From Oscillospiraceae bacterium (lineage in GTDB: Bacteria > Bacillota > Clostridia > Oscillospirales > Oscillospiraceae), in assembly GCA_020025715.1 (NCBI GenBank), contig JAHHRQ010000080.1, positions 1-7,591 of the forward strand: a stretch of DNA of 7,591 nt, given 5' to 3'. Both the position numbers and the translations under genes were made by a program. Under the pieces are notes generated by a model. That model saw only the letters and a list, made by a program, of their open reading frames with translations. It ran no database searches and was not told where the DNA came from. Below, piece by piece: positions 1 to 5,476 of this stretch (its first letter is position 1; every line of letters starts with the position of its first letter).

Positions 1-69
1 GGAGTAGGCGTGGGCGTAGGAGTAGGGGTCGGAGTAGGAGTGGGGGTAGGTGTCGGTGTAGGCCGGGGA
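1..69. repeat. degenerate 6-base tandem repeat encoding (Pro-Thr)n
   Basis: On the plus strand the pattern is GGNGTN repeated about eleven times with third-position variation, starting at the window edge. Read on the minus strand it gives alternating Pro and Thr codons of the surface protein. The repeat unit keeps the reading frame, so gain or loss of units would change stalk length without a frameshift. The full repeat length is not visible. Confidence 0.85.
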
Positions 70-272
70 GTCTGGGCAGGAGGAGTCTCAATAACGGCGG
101 TCTCCGGCACTGCGGGAGTTTCATCCGGGGTTTCAATGATGTTTATAACATCGGTAGGTTCGTCTTTGTCTATATCGTCCGGTCTGTCTTTTCCGGCAAG
201 GAAAGTGAAGATAACAGCAGCGATAAGCATTAAAACTATTACAATGAGGACAGCTGTGGTCTTTTTGTTCAT
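1..272 (-). CDS. membrane-anchored protein with Pro-Thr repeat stalk (partial, C-terminus beyond window)
   Basis: This is the 5' end of a minus-strand gene that runs off the left edge, with about 90 codons visible. The start is ATG at 272-270, with AAAGGAG at 281-287 placed 8 bases upstream. The protein begins MNKKTTAV, followed by one hydrophobic segment at about residues 7-26. An acidic linker rich in D, E and P covers about residues 28-66. From about residue 71 to the window edge it is a run of alternating Pro-Thr. There is no lipobox cysteine, so the N-terminus is probably an uncleaved signal anchor, with the rest outside the cell. In surface proteins such PT runs usually act as extended, wall-spanning linkers before a functional domain, which would lie outside the window. 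The function is unknown. The gene has its own promoter and lies downstream of the rplA terminator, so it is not part of the ribosomal operon. Confidence 0.75.
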   Translation of the reverse strand, partial: MNKKTTAVLIVIVLMLIAAVIFTFLAGKDRPDDIDKDEPTDVINIIETPDETPAVPETAVIETPPAQTPRPTPTPTPTPTPTPTPTPTPT

Positions 273-302
273 AGAGCTGACTCCTTTCTTTATATCGGTC
301 AT

Positions 303-331
303 ATTATAAACTATGGGGGCTTATCTGTCTA
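303..331 (-). promoter_or_regulatory. sigma-A-type promoter for the Pro-Thr stalk protein
   Basis: On the minus strand TAGACA (331-326) is separated by 17 bases from a perfect TATAAT (308-303). Transcription would start near 296, giving a leader of about 24 nt before the ATG at 272. It lies downstream of the rplA terminator, which supports an independent transcript. Confidence 0.75.
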
Positions 332-370
332 TAAATGGGCAAATAATTTAATAATAGTTAAGAATTAGCA

Positions 371-403
371 TAAAAAAGACCGGCTCAGTAATAACTGAGC
401 CGG
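371..403 (-). terminator. rho-independent terminator of the rpmG-rplA operon
   Basis: A perfect 9-bp stem (CCGGCTCAG at 380-388 with CTGAGCCGG at 395-403) closes a 6-base loop. On the minus strand it is followed by GTCTTTTTTA. It lies 27 bases past the rplA stop codon, so transcription should end after rplA rather than continue into rplJ-rplL. Confidence 0.9.
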
Positions 404-430
404 CGCTTTAACTTTTAAATAAGCCTAAAA

Positions 431-1123
431 TCAGAGCTGCTTCTGAGCGTTGATTTTGATACCGGGGCCCATGGTGGCAGCGGTAACGCAGGATCTGATG
501 TACTGACCCTTGGAAGAAGCGGGCTTTGCCTTGTTGATAGCGCCGATGAGAGCGGTGTAGTTCTCAACCAGCTTATCAGCACCGAAGCTTACCTTACCGA
601 TGGGGCAGTGGATGATGTTGGTCTTATCGAGACGGTACTCGACCTTACCGGCCTTAGCCTCAGAGATAGCCTGAGTGATGTTGGGGGTAACGGTACCGGC
701 CTTGGGGGAAGGCATTAAGCCCTTAGGACCGAGGACTTTACCGAGACGACCGACAGTACCCATCATATCGGGGCTGGCGATAACGGTGTCGAACTCGAAC
801 CAGTTCTCCTTCTGGATCTTCTCAACGTACTCCATGCCGCCGGCGAAATCAGCGCCTGCAGCGAGAGCCTCGTCAACGCGCTCGGGCTTGCAGAAGCAGA
901 GAACGCGGACGGACTTACCGGTGCCGTGAGGGAGAACGATAGCGCCGCGGACCTGCTGGTCAGCGTGACGGCCATCGACACCCAGCTTTACGTGGAGCTC
1001 GACGGTCTCGTCGAACTTAGCCTTGCTGGTGCTTACAACCAGGTTGAAAGCTTCCTGGGGTTCATAGAGTGTCTGTTTGTCAATGAGCTTTGCGCTCTCT
1101 TTATAATTTTTACCTCTAAACAA
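431..1123 (-). CDS. rplA: 50S ribosomal protein L1
   Basis: The 230-residue product has the usual length for bacterial L1. L1 binds helices 76-78 of 23S rRNA, forms the mobile L1 stalk that moves deacylated tRNA out of the E site, and represses its own mRNA in several bacteria. The family signature GRLGKVLGPKGLMPSPKAGTV is visible at about residues 125-145, and the N-terminus FRGKNYKESAKLID matches the family. The start codon is TTG (1123-1121), chosen because AGGAGGA at 1137-1131 lies exactly 7 bases upstream and no ATG or GTG fits the conserved N-terminus. It is the last gene of the operon, 79 bases after rplK; that gap holds a candidate L1-binding RNA. The product is certain and the start very likely. 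Confidence 0.97.
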   Translation of the reverse strand: MFRGKNYKESAKLIDKQTLYEPQEAFNLVVSTSKAKFDETVELHVKLGVDGRHADQQVRGAIVLPHGTGKSVRVLCFCKPERVDEALAAGADFAGGMEYVEKIQKENWFEFDTVIASPDMMGTVGRLGKVLGPKGLMPSPKAGTVTPNITQAISEAKAGKVEYRLDKTNIIHCPIGKVSFGADKLVENYTALIGAINKAKPASSKGQYIRSCVTAATMGPGIKINAQKQL

Positions 1124-1130
1124 TTTGTTT

Positions 1131-1137
1131 TCCTCCT
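1131..1137 (-). promoter_or_regulatory. rplA ribosome binding site, fixes the TTG start
   Basis: AGGAGGA on the minus strand is followed by a 7-base spacer and TTG. This near-perfect anti-16S match supports the non-ATG start of rplA. It lies only 6 bases downstream of the candidate L1-binding structure, so protein bound there would plausibly block ribosome access. Confidence 0.85.
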
Positions 1138-1143
1138 AATAAT

Positions 1144-1174
1144 GTGGTTGAGTCGGATGATTTAATCCTCCCAC
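1144..1174 (-). promoter_or_regulatory. candidate L1-binding autoregulatory RNA (23S L1-stalk mimic)
   Basis: The minus-strand RNA folds as an outer stem GUGG (1174-1171)/CCAC (1147-1144). The inner stem is GGAU (1168-1165)/AUCC (1158-1155) with a 6-base loop. The asymmetric internal loop has GA on one side and GACUCAA on the other. From memory of E. coli 23S rRNA, the L1 site has the same layout: GGUGG/CCACC outside, GA opposite GAC..., and a GGCU/AGCC inner stem. L1 autoregulation by rRNA mimicry is established in E. coli and archaea. Regulation here is inferred from the match and the position before the rplA ribosome binding site. Confidence 0.75.
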
Positions 1175-1179
1175 GTTAA

Positions 1180-1193
1180 CGGGGATATCCCCG
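1180..1193 (-). other. perfect 14-base palindrome (short hairpin) between rplK and rplA
   Basis: CGGGGATATCCCCG can fold as a 5-bp GC-rich stem with an AUAU loop, 9 bases past the rplK stop codon. There is no U-tract, so it is not a terminator. It may insulate the rplK 3' end, stabilise or process the mRNA, or stack on the adjacent L1-site structure. Confidence 0.5.
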
Positions 1194-1202
1194 CGCGAGG
1201 AC

Positions 1203-1628
1203 TTAGTCCCCTACGACAACGCCCATGGAGCGGCAGGTACCGGCAACCATCTTGATGGCGGCGTCGATGTCGCTGCAGTTGAGGTCGGGCATTTTCTGCT
1301 CGGCGATCTTGCGGACGTCTTCCTTGCTTATAGTGGCGACCTTATCCTTCTGGGGGACGCCGGAGCCGGACTCTATGCCGCAGGCCTTCTTAATGAGAAG
1401 GGAGGCGGGGGGAGTCTTGGTGATGAAGGTAAAGCTACGGTCGGAGTACACGGTGATAACAACAGGGATCATGAGACCCATGTCATTCTTAGTGCGCTCA
1501 TTGAAGTCCTTGGTGAACTGACCGATATTTACGCCGTACTGACCCAGAGCGGGGCCGACGGGGGGTGCCGGAGTTGCCTTGCCGGCAGGAACCTGGAATC
1601 TTACGTATCCAACTACTTTCTGTGCCAT
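1203..1628 (-). CDS. rplK: 50S ribosomal protein L11
   Basis: The 141-residue product has exactly the typical L11 length. L11 binds the GTPase-associated centre of 23S rRNA and takes part in factor binding and the stringent response. The N-terminal domain shows the signature PAGKATPAPPVGPALGQYGVNI at about residues 14-35. The C-terminal RNA-binding domain shows GSGVPQKDKVATI at about 92-104 and KMPDLN at about 113-118. The ATG at 1628-1626 is preceded by AGAGGTG. It follows nusG by 19 bases and precedes rplA by 79, the standard order. The antisense ORFs across it are shadows. Confidence 0.98.
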   Translation of the reverse strand: MAQKVVGYVRFQVPAGKATPAPPVGPALGQYGVNIGQFTKDFNERTKNDMGLMIPVVITVYSDRSFTFITKTPPASLLIKKACGIESGSGVPQKDKVATISKEDVRKIAEQKMPDLNCSDIDAAIKMVAGTCRSMGVVVGD

Positions 1629-1647
1629 TTACAGCACCTCTTTCTTA

Positions 1648-2172
1648 TTATTCTTTAATAACATCGACCTGATCAAGCTCCAGATCAACCGGAGTCTCAC
1701 GGCCGAACATGGAAACAACAACGCGAACCCTGTTGTTTTCGGGCTCAAGCTCGTCCACAACGCCGATGAAGCCGGCGAGAGGACCGTCGTTGACCATGAC
1801 ATTATCACCGAGCTGATAGCCGATGACAACTTCCCTGTGCTCAACGCCCAGGTCTATAATTTCCTGCTCTGTAAGGGGGATAGCCTTGCCATCTGCGCCT
1901 ACAAAGCCGGTAGCACCGCGAACATTGTGGATCAAATGCCAGCTGTCGTCTGTCAGAATCATCTTGACGAGAACATAGCCGGGGAATACTTTTCGCTCAA
2001 CGGTCTTTTCGCCGGAGTCTGTGTATTCGGTGACGGTCTCCATAGGAATGTTGACCTCTTTAATAAGATCCGTCATTCTGCGGTTTTCAGCCGCCTTCAT
2101 TATTGCGGCGGATACAGCGTTTTCATACCCGGAATAGGTATGAACAACGTACCATTTTGCGTCTTCAGCCAT
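1648..2172 (-). CDS. nusG: transcription termination/antitermination factor NusG
   Basis: NusG binds RNA polymerase through its N-terminal NGN domain and contacts Rho or ribosomal protein S10 through its C-terminal KOW domain, linking transcription to translation. The NGN start AKWYVVHTYSGYEN is at residues 5-18, KVFPGYVLVKM at 61-71, NVRGATGFVG at 83-92, and the KOW segment GDNVMVNDGPLAGFIG at 122-137. The length of 174 residues is typical. I place the start at ATG 2172-2170, 5 bases past the secE stop, because an AGG lies 9 bases upstream and MAEDAKWYVV matches the family. A TTG three codons earlier has no properly spaced ribosome binding site. The tight spacing to secE implies translational coupling. 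Confidence 0.97.
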   Translation of the reverse strand: MAEDAKWYVVHTYSGYENAVSAAIMKAAENRRMTDLIKEVNIPMETVTEYTDSGEKTVERKVFPGYVLVKMILTDDSWHLIHNVRGATGFVGADGKAIPLTEQEIIDLGVEHREVVIGYQLGDNVMVNDGPLAGFIGVVDELEPENNRVRVVVSMFGRETPVDLELDQVDVIKE

Positions 2173-2177
2173 ATCGC

Positions 2178-2450
2178 TCAACCTGCAATAGTAAAGAGCA
2201 GCTTGACGAACATCTGAGCCAGTTCGTCAAAGCCCCAGAGCAGAACTGCGGAAACCAGCATAACACAAACAGAAATGAGTGTGTTTTTGCCCAGAGTTTT
2301 GGGTGTGGGCCAGATGACCTTCTTGAGCTCGCTCTTCATTTCACGGAACCACTTACCGATTCTTTTGAAGAAGCCCAGCTTAGTGTTTTCCTTCTTGACG
2401 GCGGTAGCAGCTTTGGTAGGAGCAGCTTTGGTTTTCTTTTCTTCAGCCAT
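2178..2450 (-). CDS. secE: preprotein translocase subunit SecE
   Basis: SecE clamps SecY in the plasma-membrane Sec translocon. The 90-residue product is the short, single-membrane-segment form usual in Gram-positives. It has a lysine-rich N-terminal tail (about 1-25), an amphipathic helix GFFKRIGKWFREMKSELKK (about 26-44), the family hallmark VIWPTP (45-50), and one transmembrane segment at about 57-76. The ATG at 2450-2448 is chosen because AAAGGA lies 9 bases upstream. An in-frame TTG at 2468 would overlap that ribosome binding site and is rejected. It sits between rpmG (21-base gap) and nusG (5-base gap), the usual placement. Confidence 0.95.
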   Translation of the reverse strand: MAEEKKTKAAPTKAATAVKKENTKLGFFKRIGKWFREMKSELKKVIWPTPKTLGKNTLISVCVMLVSAVLLWGFDELAQMFVKLLFTIAG

Positions 2451-2471
2451 TTTCACGCATCCTTTCAAAAC

Positions 2472-2633
2472 TTACTTGGTTTCAACGTGCTTAGTGTGCT
2501 TTCTGCAGAAGGGGCAATATTTCATGCGCTCCAAACGGTCAGAAGTGTTCTTTTTGTTCTTAACCGTGTTGTAGTTCCTCTGCTTGCATTCTTCGCATCT
2601 GAGTGTGATTTTAACTCTTGCGCCTGCAGCCAT
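2472..2633 (-). CDS. rpmG: 50S ribosomal protein L33, zinc-binding (C+) form
   Basis: This short gene encodes 53 residues, starting MAAGARVKITLRCEECKQRN. Two CxxC pairs, C13/C16 and C40/C43 (YCPFC), form the zinc ribbon of the C+ type of L33. Many Firmicutes also carry a zinc-independent L33 copy used under zinc limitation; none is visible here. The ATG at 2633-2631 follows AGGAGGT (2649-2643) with a 9-base spacer. It is the first gene of the operon and the usual partner of secE-nusG in clostridia. Recognition is firm from the cysteine pattern, the Y-N-T-V-K-N-K-K core and the context. Confidence 0.96.
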   Translation of the reverse strand: MAAGARVKITLRCEECKQRNYNTVKNKKNTSDRLERMKYCPFCRKHTKHVETK

Positions 2634-2659
2634 TCTTTCGGCACCTCCTATTTTATTTA

Positions 2660-2677
2660 CCCGATAAAAAAACCGGG
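2660..2677 (-). other. leader hairpin with U6 loop, proximal to rpmG
   Basis: On the minus-strand RNA, CCCGGU (2677-2672) pairs with AUCGGG (2665-2660), including one G-U wobble, around a loop of six U. It ends about 10 bases before the rpmG ribosome binding site. It has the same shape as the hairpin at 2712-2729. Confidence 0.55.
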
Positions 2678-2711
2678 CATTGCCTCCCTGTGTGAAACGC
2701 AGAGAATTATG

Positions 2712-2729
2712 TGCGCGAAAAAACGCGCA
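2712..2729 (-). other. leader hairpin with U6 loop, distal to rpmG
   Basis: A perfect 6-bp stem UGCGCG/CGCGCA closes a loop of six U in the rpmG operon leader. No U-tract follows the stem, so it is not an intrinsic terminator. It could be a binding site for a U-rich-RNA-binding protein or part of a leader switch. Confidence 0.6.
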
Positions 2730-2739
2730 GCAAAATAAA

Positions 2740-2757
2740 ACCTCTCGTCCGACAGGT
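2740..2757 (-). other. hairpin at the predicted 5' end of the rpmG operon mRNA
   Basis: ACCUGUC (2757-2751) pairs with GAGAGGU (2746-2740) around a GGAC tetraloop, with one G-G mismatch, followed by UUUUAUUUU. The predicted transcription start is 2757-2758, so the hairpin would be the first thing transcribed. It resembles a terminator but is too close to the start to act as one. A 5'-end mRNA stabiliser is more plausible. Confidence 0.45.
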
Positions 2758-2764
2758 AACTCAT

Positions 2765-2793
2765 ACTATACCACAGCCAAAGGCTTCGGTCAA
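2765..2793 (-). promoter_or_regulatory. strong sigma-A-type promoter of the rpmG-secE-nusG-rplK-rplA operon
   Basis: On the minus strand TTGACC (2793-2788) is followed by a 17-base spacer and TATAGT (2770-2765), with a TG extended -10 element directly before it. Transcription should begin near 2757, leaving a leader of about 124 nt before the rpmG ATG. It is divergent from the folC promoter, with 41 bases between the two -35 hexamers. Confidence 0.88.
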
Positions 2794-2834
2794 CTGTTTT
2801 TTATTGATAATTAAAGGAAAATTGAGCGTTTTAC

Positions 2835-2863
2835 TTGCGAATCAGCGAAAAAAATGTTATATT
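2835..2863 (+). promoter_or_regulatory. sigma-A-type promoter of folC-ruvX-mscS
   Basis: TTGCGA (2835-2840), a 17-base spacer and TATATT (2858-2863), with a TGT extended -10 at 2855-2857. Transcription would start near 2870, about 24 bases before the folC ATG. It is back to back with the ribosomal operon promoter. Confidence 0.7.
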
Positions 2864-2893
2864 CTGAACATATGAATATTGCGAGGTAATATG

Positions 2894-4162
2894 ATGAACT
2901 ATAACGAAGCTATGAACTATATTGATACCGTTAAAAATTCCAGCCGGGAGCCCGGACTTTCCGGAATAAAGGAGCTTATGGAGAAGCTGGGCAACCCCCA
3001 GAACAATCTTAAATTTGTCCACATTGCCGGCACCAACGGCAAGGGCAGCTGCGCTGCCATGACTGCCTCCGTTATGAAGGCAGCGGGATACAGAACCGGT
3101 CTTTTCACCTCTCCTTACCTTTACAGCTTTAATGAGCGTATGCGCATTAACGGCAAGCAGATCGGAAACGATGCTCTTGCAGAGCTTGTGGAAAAGGTAA
3201 AGACTGCTGCTGATACCATGGAAGAGTGCCCCGGTTCCTTTGCACTCACTACTGCTGCTGCTATGCTGTGGTTTGAGGAAGAGAAGTGCGATATTGTGGT
3301 TCTCGAAGTTGGTCTCGGCGGACGATTTGATGCAACCAATATTATAGAAAAGCCGGAAGCCACCGTTATTATGAACATCGGCCTTGACCACTGCGACATT
3401 CTGGGTGACACTGTGGAAAAAATCGCAGCCGAAAAAGCCGGAATTATAAAGGAAGGCTGCCCCTGCGTTTCCTATCAGCAGACAGCAAGTGTTGCCGAAG
3501 TTATAGAAAATGTATGCAAAGAGAAAAACGCAAAGCTTACCATCAGCGATTTTTCAAAGATAGAGCCTGAATTTGACAGCCTTTACGGTCAGAGCTTCAC
3601 GTATAAAGGAAATGCCTATGCTCTTCCCCTTCTCGGTGAAAACCAGAGAAAGAATGCAGCCGTTGTGGTGGACCTTGCAGAAGTCCTGAGACAGCAGGGC
3701 TGGAATATTCAGCAGGGCGATCTGGAGCACGGAATTTATGCCGTTAACTGGCCTGCCCGTTTTGAGCTTATAAAGGATGAGCCTCTCTTTGTTGTGGACG
3801 GCGGTCACAATCCCCAGTGTGCAAGAACCGTTGTGGATAACCTCGGTAAATATTTCGGAAACTATCGTCACATTATGCTGGTCGGCCTTATGGAAGATAA
3901 GGACTACGAGAGCGTAATGAAGATTTTAAATCTGGCAGCAGATAAGTTTGTCTGCGTCTCCTTTAACAGCGACCGGGCACTGGACGCACAGAAGCTGGGG
4001 GAGATTGCAGAGAAGTTCGGCAAACCCGTCAAGGTTTTCGACAACGTAAGAGACGGCGTCAGCGCTGCCCTTGAATGGGTGGACAAGAATGAGGAAATCA
4101 TATGTGCAACCGGTTCTCTCTACCTTGCAGGCGAGGTAAGAAACTTCTTCGGCCTGCACTGA
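2894..4162 (+). CDS. folC: folylpolyglutamate synthase / dihydrofolate synthase
   Basis: FolC is a cytosolic Mur-ligase-family enzyme that uses ATP to add glutamate to folates, and in many bacteria also makes dihydrofolate from dihydropteroate. The 422-residue length is typical. The ATP-binding P-loop is HIAGTNGKGS (residues 43-52). SPYLYSFNERMRING (73-87) is the folate-site region. LEVGLGGRFDATN (137-149), NIGLDHCDILG (161-171) and EKAGIIK (180-186) follow in the central domain. VDGGHNP (301-307) and GSLYLAGEVR (407-416) mark the C-terminal domain. I prefer ATG 2894 because GAGG at 2883-2886 is then 7 bases away; ATG 2891 adds one Met and is possible. A TTG at 2879 lies before the ribosome binding site and is rejected. 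It is the first gene of a three-gene unit. Whether it also has dihydrofolate synthase activity cannot be told. Confidence 0.96.
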   Translation: MNYNEAMNYIDTVKNSSREPGLSGIKELMEKLGNPQNNLKFVHIAGTNGKGSCAAMTASVMKAAGYRTGLFTSPYLYSFNERMRINGKQIGNDALAELVEKVKTAADTMEECPGSFALTTAAAMLWFEEEKCDIVVLEVGLGGRFDATNIIEKPEATVIMNIGLDHCDILGDTVEKIAAEKAGIIKEGCPCVSYQQTASVAEVIENVCKEKNAKLTISDFSKIEPEFDSLYGQSFTYKGNAYALPLLGENQRKNAAVVVDLAEVLRQQGWNIQQGDLEHGIYAVNWPARFELIKDEPLFVVDGGHNPQCARTVVDNLGKYFGNYRHIMLVGLMEDKDYESVMKILNLAADKFVCVSFNSDRALDAQKLGEIAEKFGKPVKVFDNVRDGVSAALEWVDKNEEIICATGSLYLAGEVRNFFGLH

Positions 4163-4180
4163 GAGCGGTAAGGAGAAAAT

Positions 4181-4588
4181 ATGCGGATAATGGCAATAGA
4201 TTACGGTGATGCCAGAATAGGCCTTGCCGTGTCCGATATGCTGGGAATAATGTGCGGTGAGGCATGGACAATGGAAGAGTGGAACATGGAGCGGGCTTCA
4301 AAGCGCATTGCCGAGGAGGCAAAAAAGCGCGAAGTCGGTACTCTGGTTCTGGGACTTCCCAAAAATATGGACGGCACCGAAGGCCCCAGAGCGGAAATAA
4401 GCAGAAAATTTAAAGAAATGCTCATAAATGACAGCGGACTTCCTGTTATACTGTGGGATGAGCGCAGAAGCAGCATAGAGGCTCATGCCATTCTCCACGC
4501 AGTAGGCAAAAAGGAAAAATCTCACAGGAAGAGTGTGGATGCAGTGGCGGCAAGCCTTATTTTAGAGGGCTATCTGGGCAGCATATAA
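4181..4588 (+). CDS. ruvX: RuvX/YqgF family nuclease (pre-16S rRNA processing)
   Basis: The 135-residue product has an RNase H-like fold. The family was first proposed as a Holliday junction resolvase and was later linked to maturation of the 16S rRNA 5' end. The N-terminal motif IMAIDYGDARIGLAVSD (residues 3-19) carries the first acidic residue, D7. LVLGLPKNMDGTEGPRA (55-71) is the family core. LWDERRSSIEA (91-101) holds the second acidic pair, where the second half is usually LTT rather than RSS. SVDAVAASLILEGYL (118-132) holds the last Asp, D120. All expected acidic positions appear intact. TAAGGAG lies 5 bases before the ATG. It is 18 bases after folC and 18 before the channel gene, hence one operon. 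Confidence 0.93.
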   Translation: MRIMAIDYGDARIGLAVSDMLGIMCGEAWTMEEWNMERASKRIAEEAKKREVGTLVLGLPKNMDGTEGPRAEISRKFKEMLINDSGLPVILWDERRSSIEAHAILHAVGKKEKSHRKSVDAVAASLILEGYLGSI

Positions 4589-4606
4589 AGAAAGCTGAGG
4601 TAAAAC

Positions 4607-5431
4607 ATGCAAACAAATCCTAATTTGCTTGACTCGTTTACAAAAATCTCCGTGGGCACAATTACACTCAATACTTTAATTCCTGCAATTTTAACATTTT
4701 TAGTATGTCTGCTTGCAATGCGGATAATCTCCAAGCTTACAGGAAAGCTTCTGGATAAATCCAAAAAACTGGACGGCACATTGCAGGGCTTTATACGTTC
4801 GGCAATAAAGATTGCAATGTGGTTTATAACCGCAATGATAGTTGCAGACTCCTTGGGAATTCCCATGACCTCAGTGGTAGCACTGGTGTCGGTAGCAGGT
4901 CTTGCTCTTTCCCTTTCCATTCAGAAAATTATGGCAAACCTGTTTTCCGGAATTACCCTGCTGGTGACAAAGCCTTTTGTAGCAGATGACTATGTTTCCG
5001 TTGCGGGAAAAAGCGGCAAAATCAAAACAGTGGGTCTGTTCTACACCCTTATGGACAGCCCCGATAACACGGCAATCAGCATCCCCAACTCCGATGTCAC
5101 CGCCTCCGCTATCATAAATTACAGTGCTGAGCCTATGCGGAGAGTAGACATGATTTTCTCCGCATCCTATGACGATAAAACCGAGGATGTTAAAAATGCT
5201 ATCCTGAGCGCAGCATACGACGATGACAGAATACTCCGTGACCCCGAACCTTTTGTGGCCCTTTCCGAGTATAAAGCCAGTTCTATTGACTATGTTGCAA
5301 GACTCTGGGTCAAAAATTCCGATTACTGGGACGTTTATTTCAGAATGAACGAGCATGTACGTGAGATTTTTGATGAGCGTGGAATACAGATGACCTACGA
5401 GCACATGAACGTGCATATTGTTGAAAAATAA
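4607..5431 (+). CDS. MscS-family small-conductance mechanosensitive channel
   Basis: This is a plasma-membrane channel of the type that opens under membrane tension to release solutes on hypo-osmotic shock. The 274-residue length is close to E. coli MscS. Hydrophobic segments lie at about residues 22-41 (TM1), 65-83 (TM2) and 88-121 (TM3). TM3, with SVVALVSVAGLALSLSIQKI and ANLFSGITLL, is the Gly/Ala/Ser-rich pore helix of the family. The beta domain follows with VTKPFVADDYVSV (120-132) and ISIPNSDV (157-164). The C-terminal alpha/beta domain ends in RGIQMTYEHMNVHI (258-271), where most homologues have an IP(F/Y) motif. GAGG at 4597-4600 supports the ATG. It is the last gene of the folC operon, followed directly by a terminator. 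The exact MscS subfamily cannot be assigned. Confidence 0.93.
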   Translation: MQTNPNLLDSFTKISVGTITLNTLIPAILTFLVCLLAMRIISKLTGKLLDKSKKLDGTLQGFIRSAIKIAMWFITAMIVADSLGIPMTSVVALVSVAGLALSLSIQKIMANLFSGITLLVTKPFVADDYVSVAGKSGKIKTVGLFYTLMDSPDNTAISIPNSDVTASAIINYSAEPMRRVDMIFSASYDDKTEDVKNAILSAAYDDDRILRDPEPFVALSEYKASSIDYVARLWVKNSDYWDVYFRMNEHVREIFDERGIQMTYEHMNVHIVEK

Positions 5432-5435
5432 AATT

Positions 5436-5473
5436 AAAAAACAGCGGGCAGAGTGAATCTGCCCGCTGTTTTT
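5436..5473 (+). terminator. rho-independent terminator after the MscS channel gene
   Basis: A perfect 12-bp stem (ACAGCGGGCAGA at 5441-5452 with TCTGCCCGCTGT at 5458-5469) closes a GTGAA loop, with TTTTT at 5469-5473 and a matching A-run before it. It sits 4 bases past the stop codon. The A-run would give a U-tract on the other strand, so it could work in both directions. Confidence 0.95.
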
Positions 5474-5476
5474 AAC

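Noticed and set aside
1..69. Tandem repeat considered as a CRISPR or regulatory array
   Set aside because: Repeats are 6 bases with third-position variation and no spacers; this is coding microsatellite sequence.
10..309. plus-strand frame starting with a Gly-Val repeat
   Set aside because: It is the antisense reading of the Pro-Thr repeat gene, which has a good ribosome binding site, a promoter and a membrane anchor.
2170..2181. Upstream TTG start for nusG (177 residues)
   Set aside because: It overlaps the secE stop codon and has no spaced ribosome binding site; ATG at 2172 fits the family N-terminus.
1579..2217. 212-codon plus-strand open frame across nusG
   Set aside because: Shadow of nusG and the rplK start; no family resemblance and no ribosome binding site.
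2448..2468. Upstream TTG start for secE (96 residues)
   Set aside because: The true ribosome binding site AAAGGA lies inside that extension; ATG at 2450 is correctly spaced.
2879..2893. TTG start for folC
   Set aside because: It precedes the ribosome binding site GAGG at 2883-2886; ATG 2894 (or 2891) is better placed.
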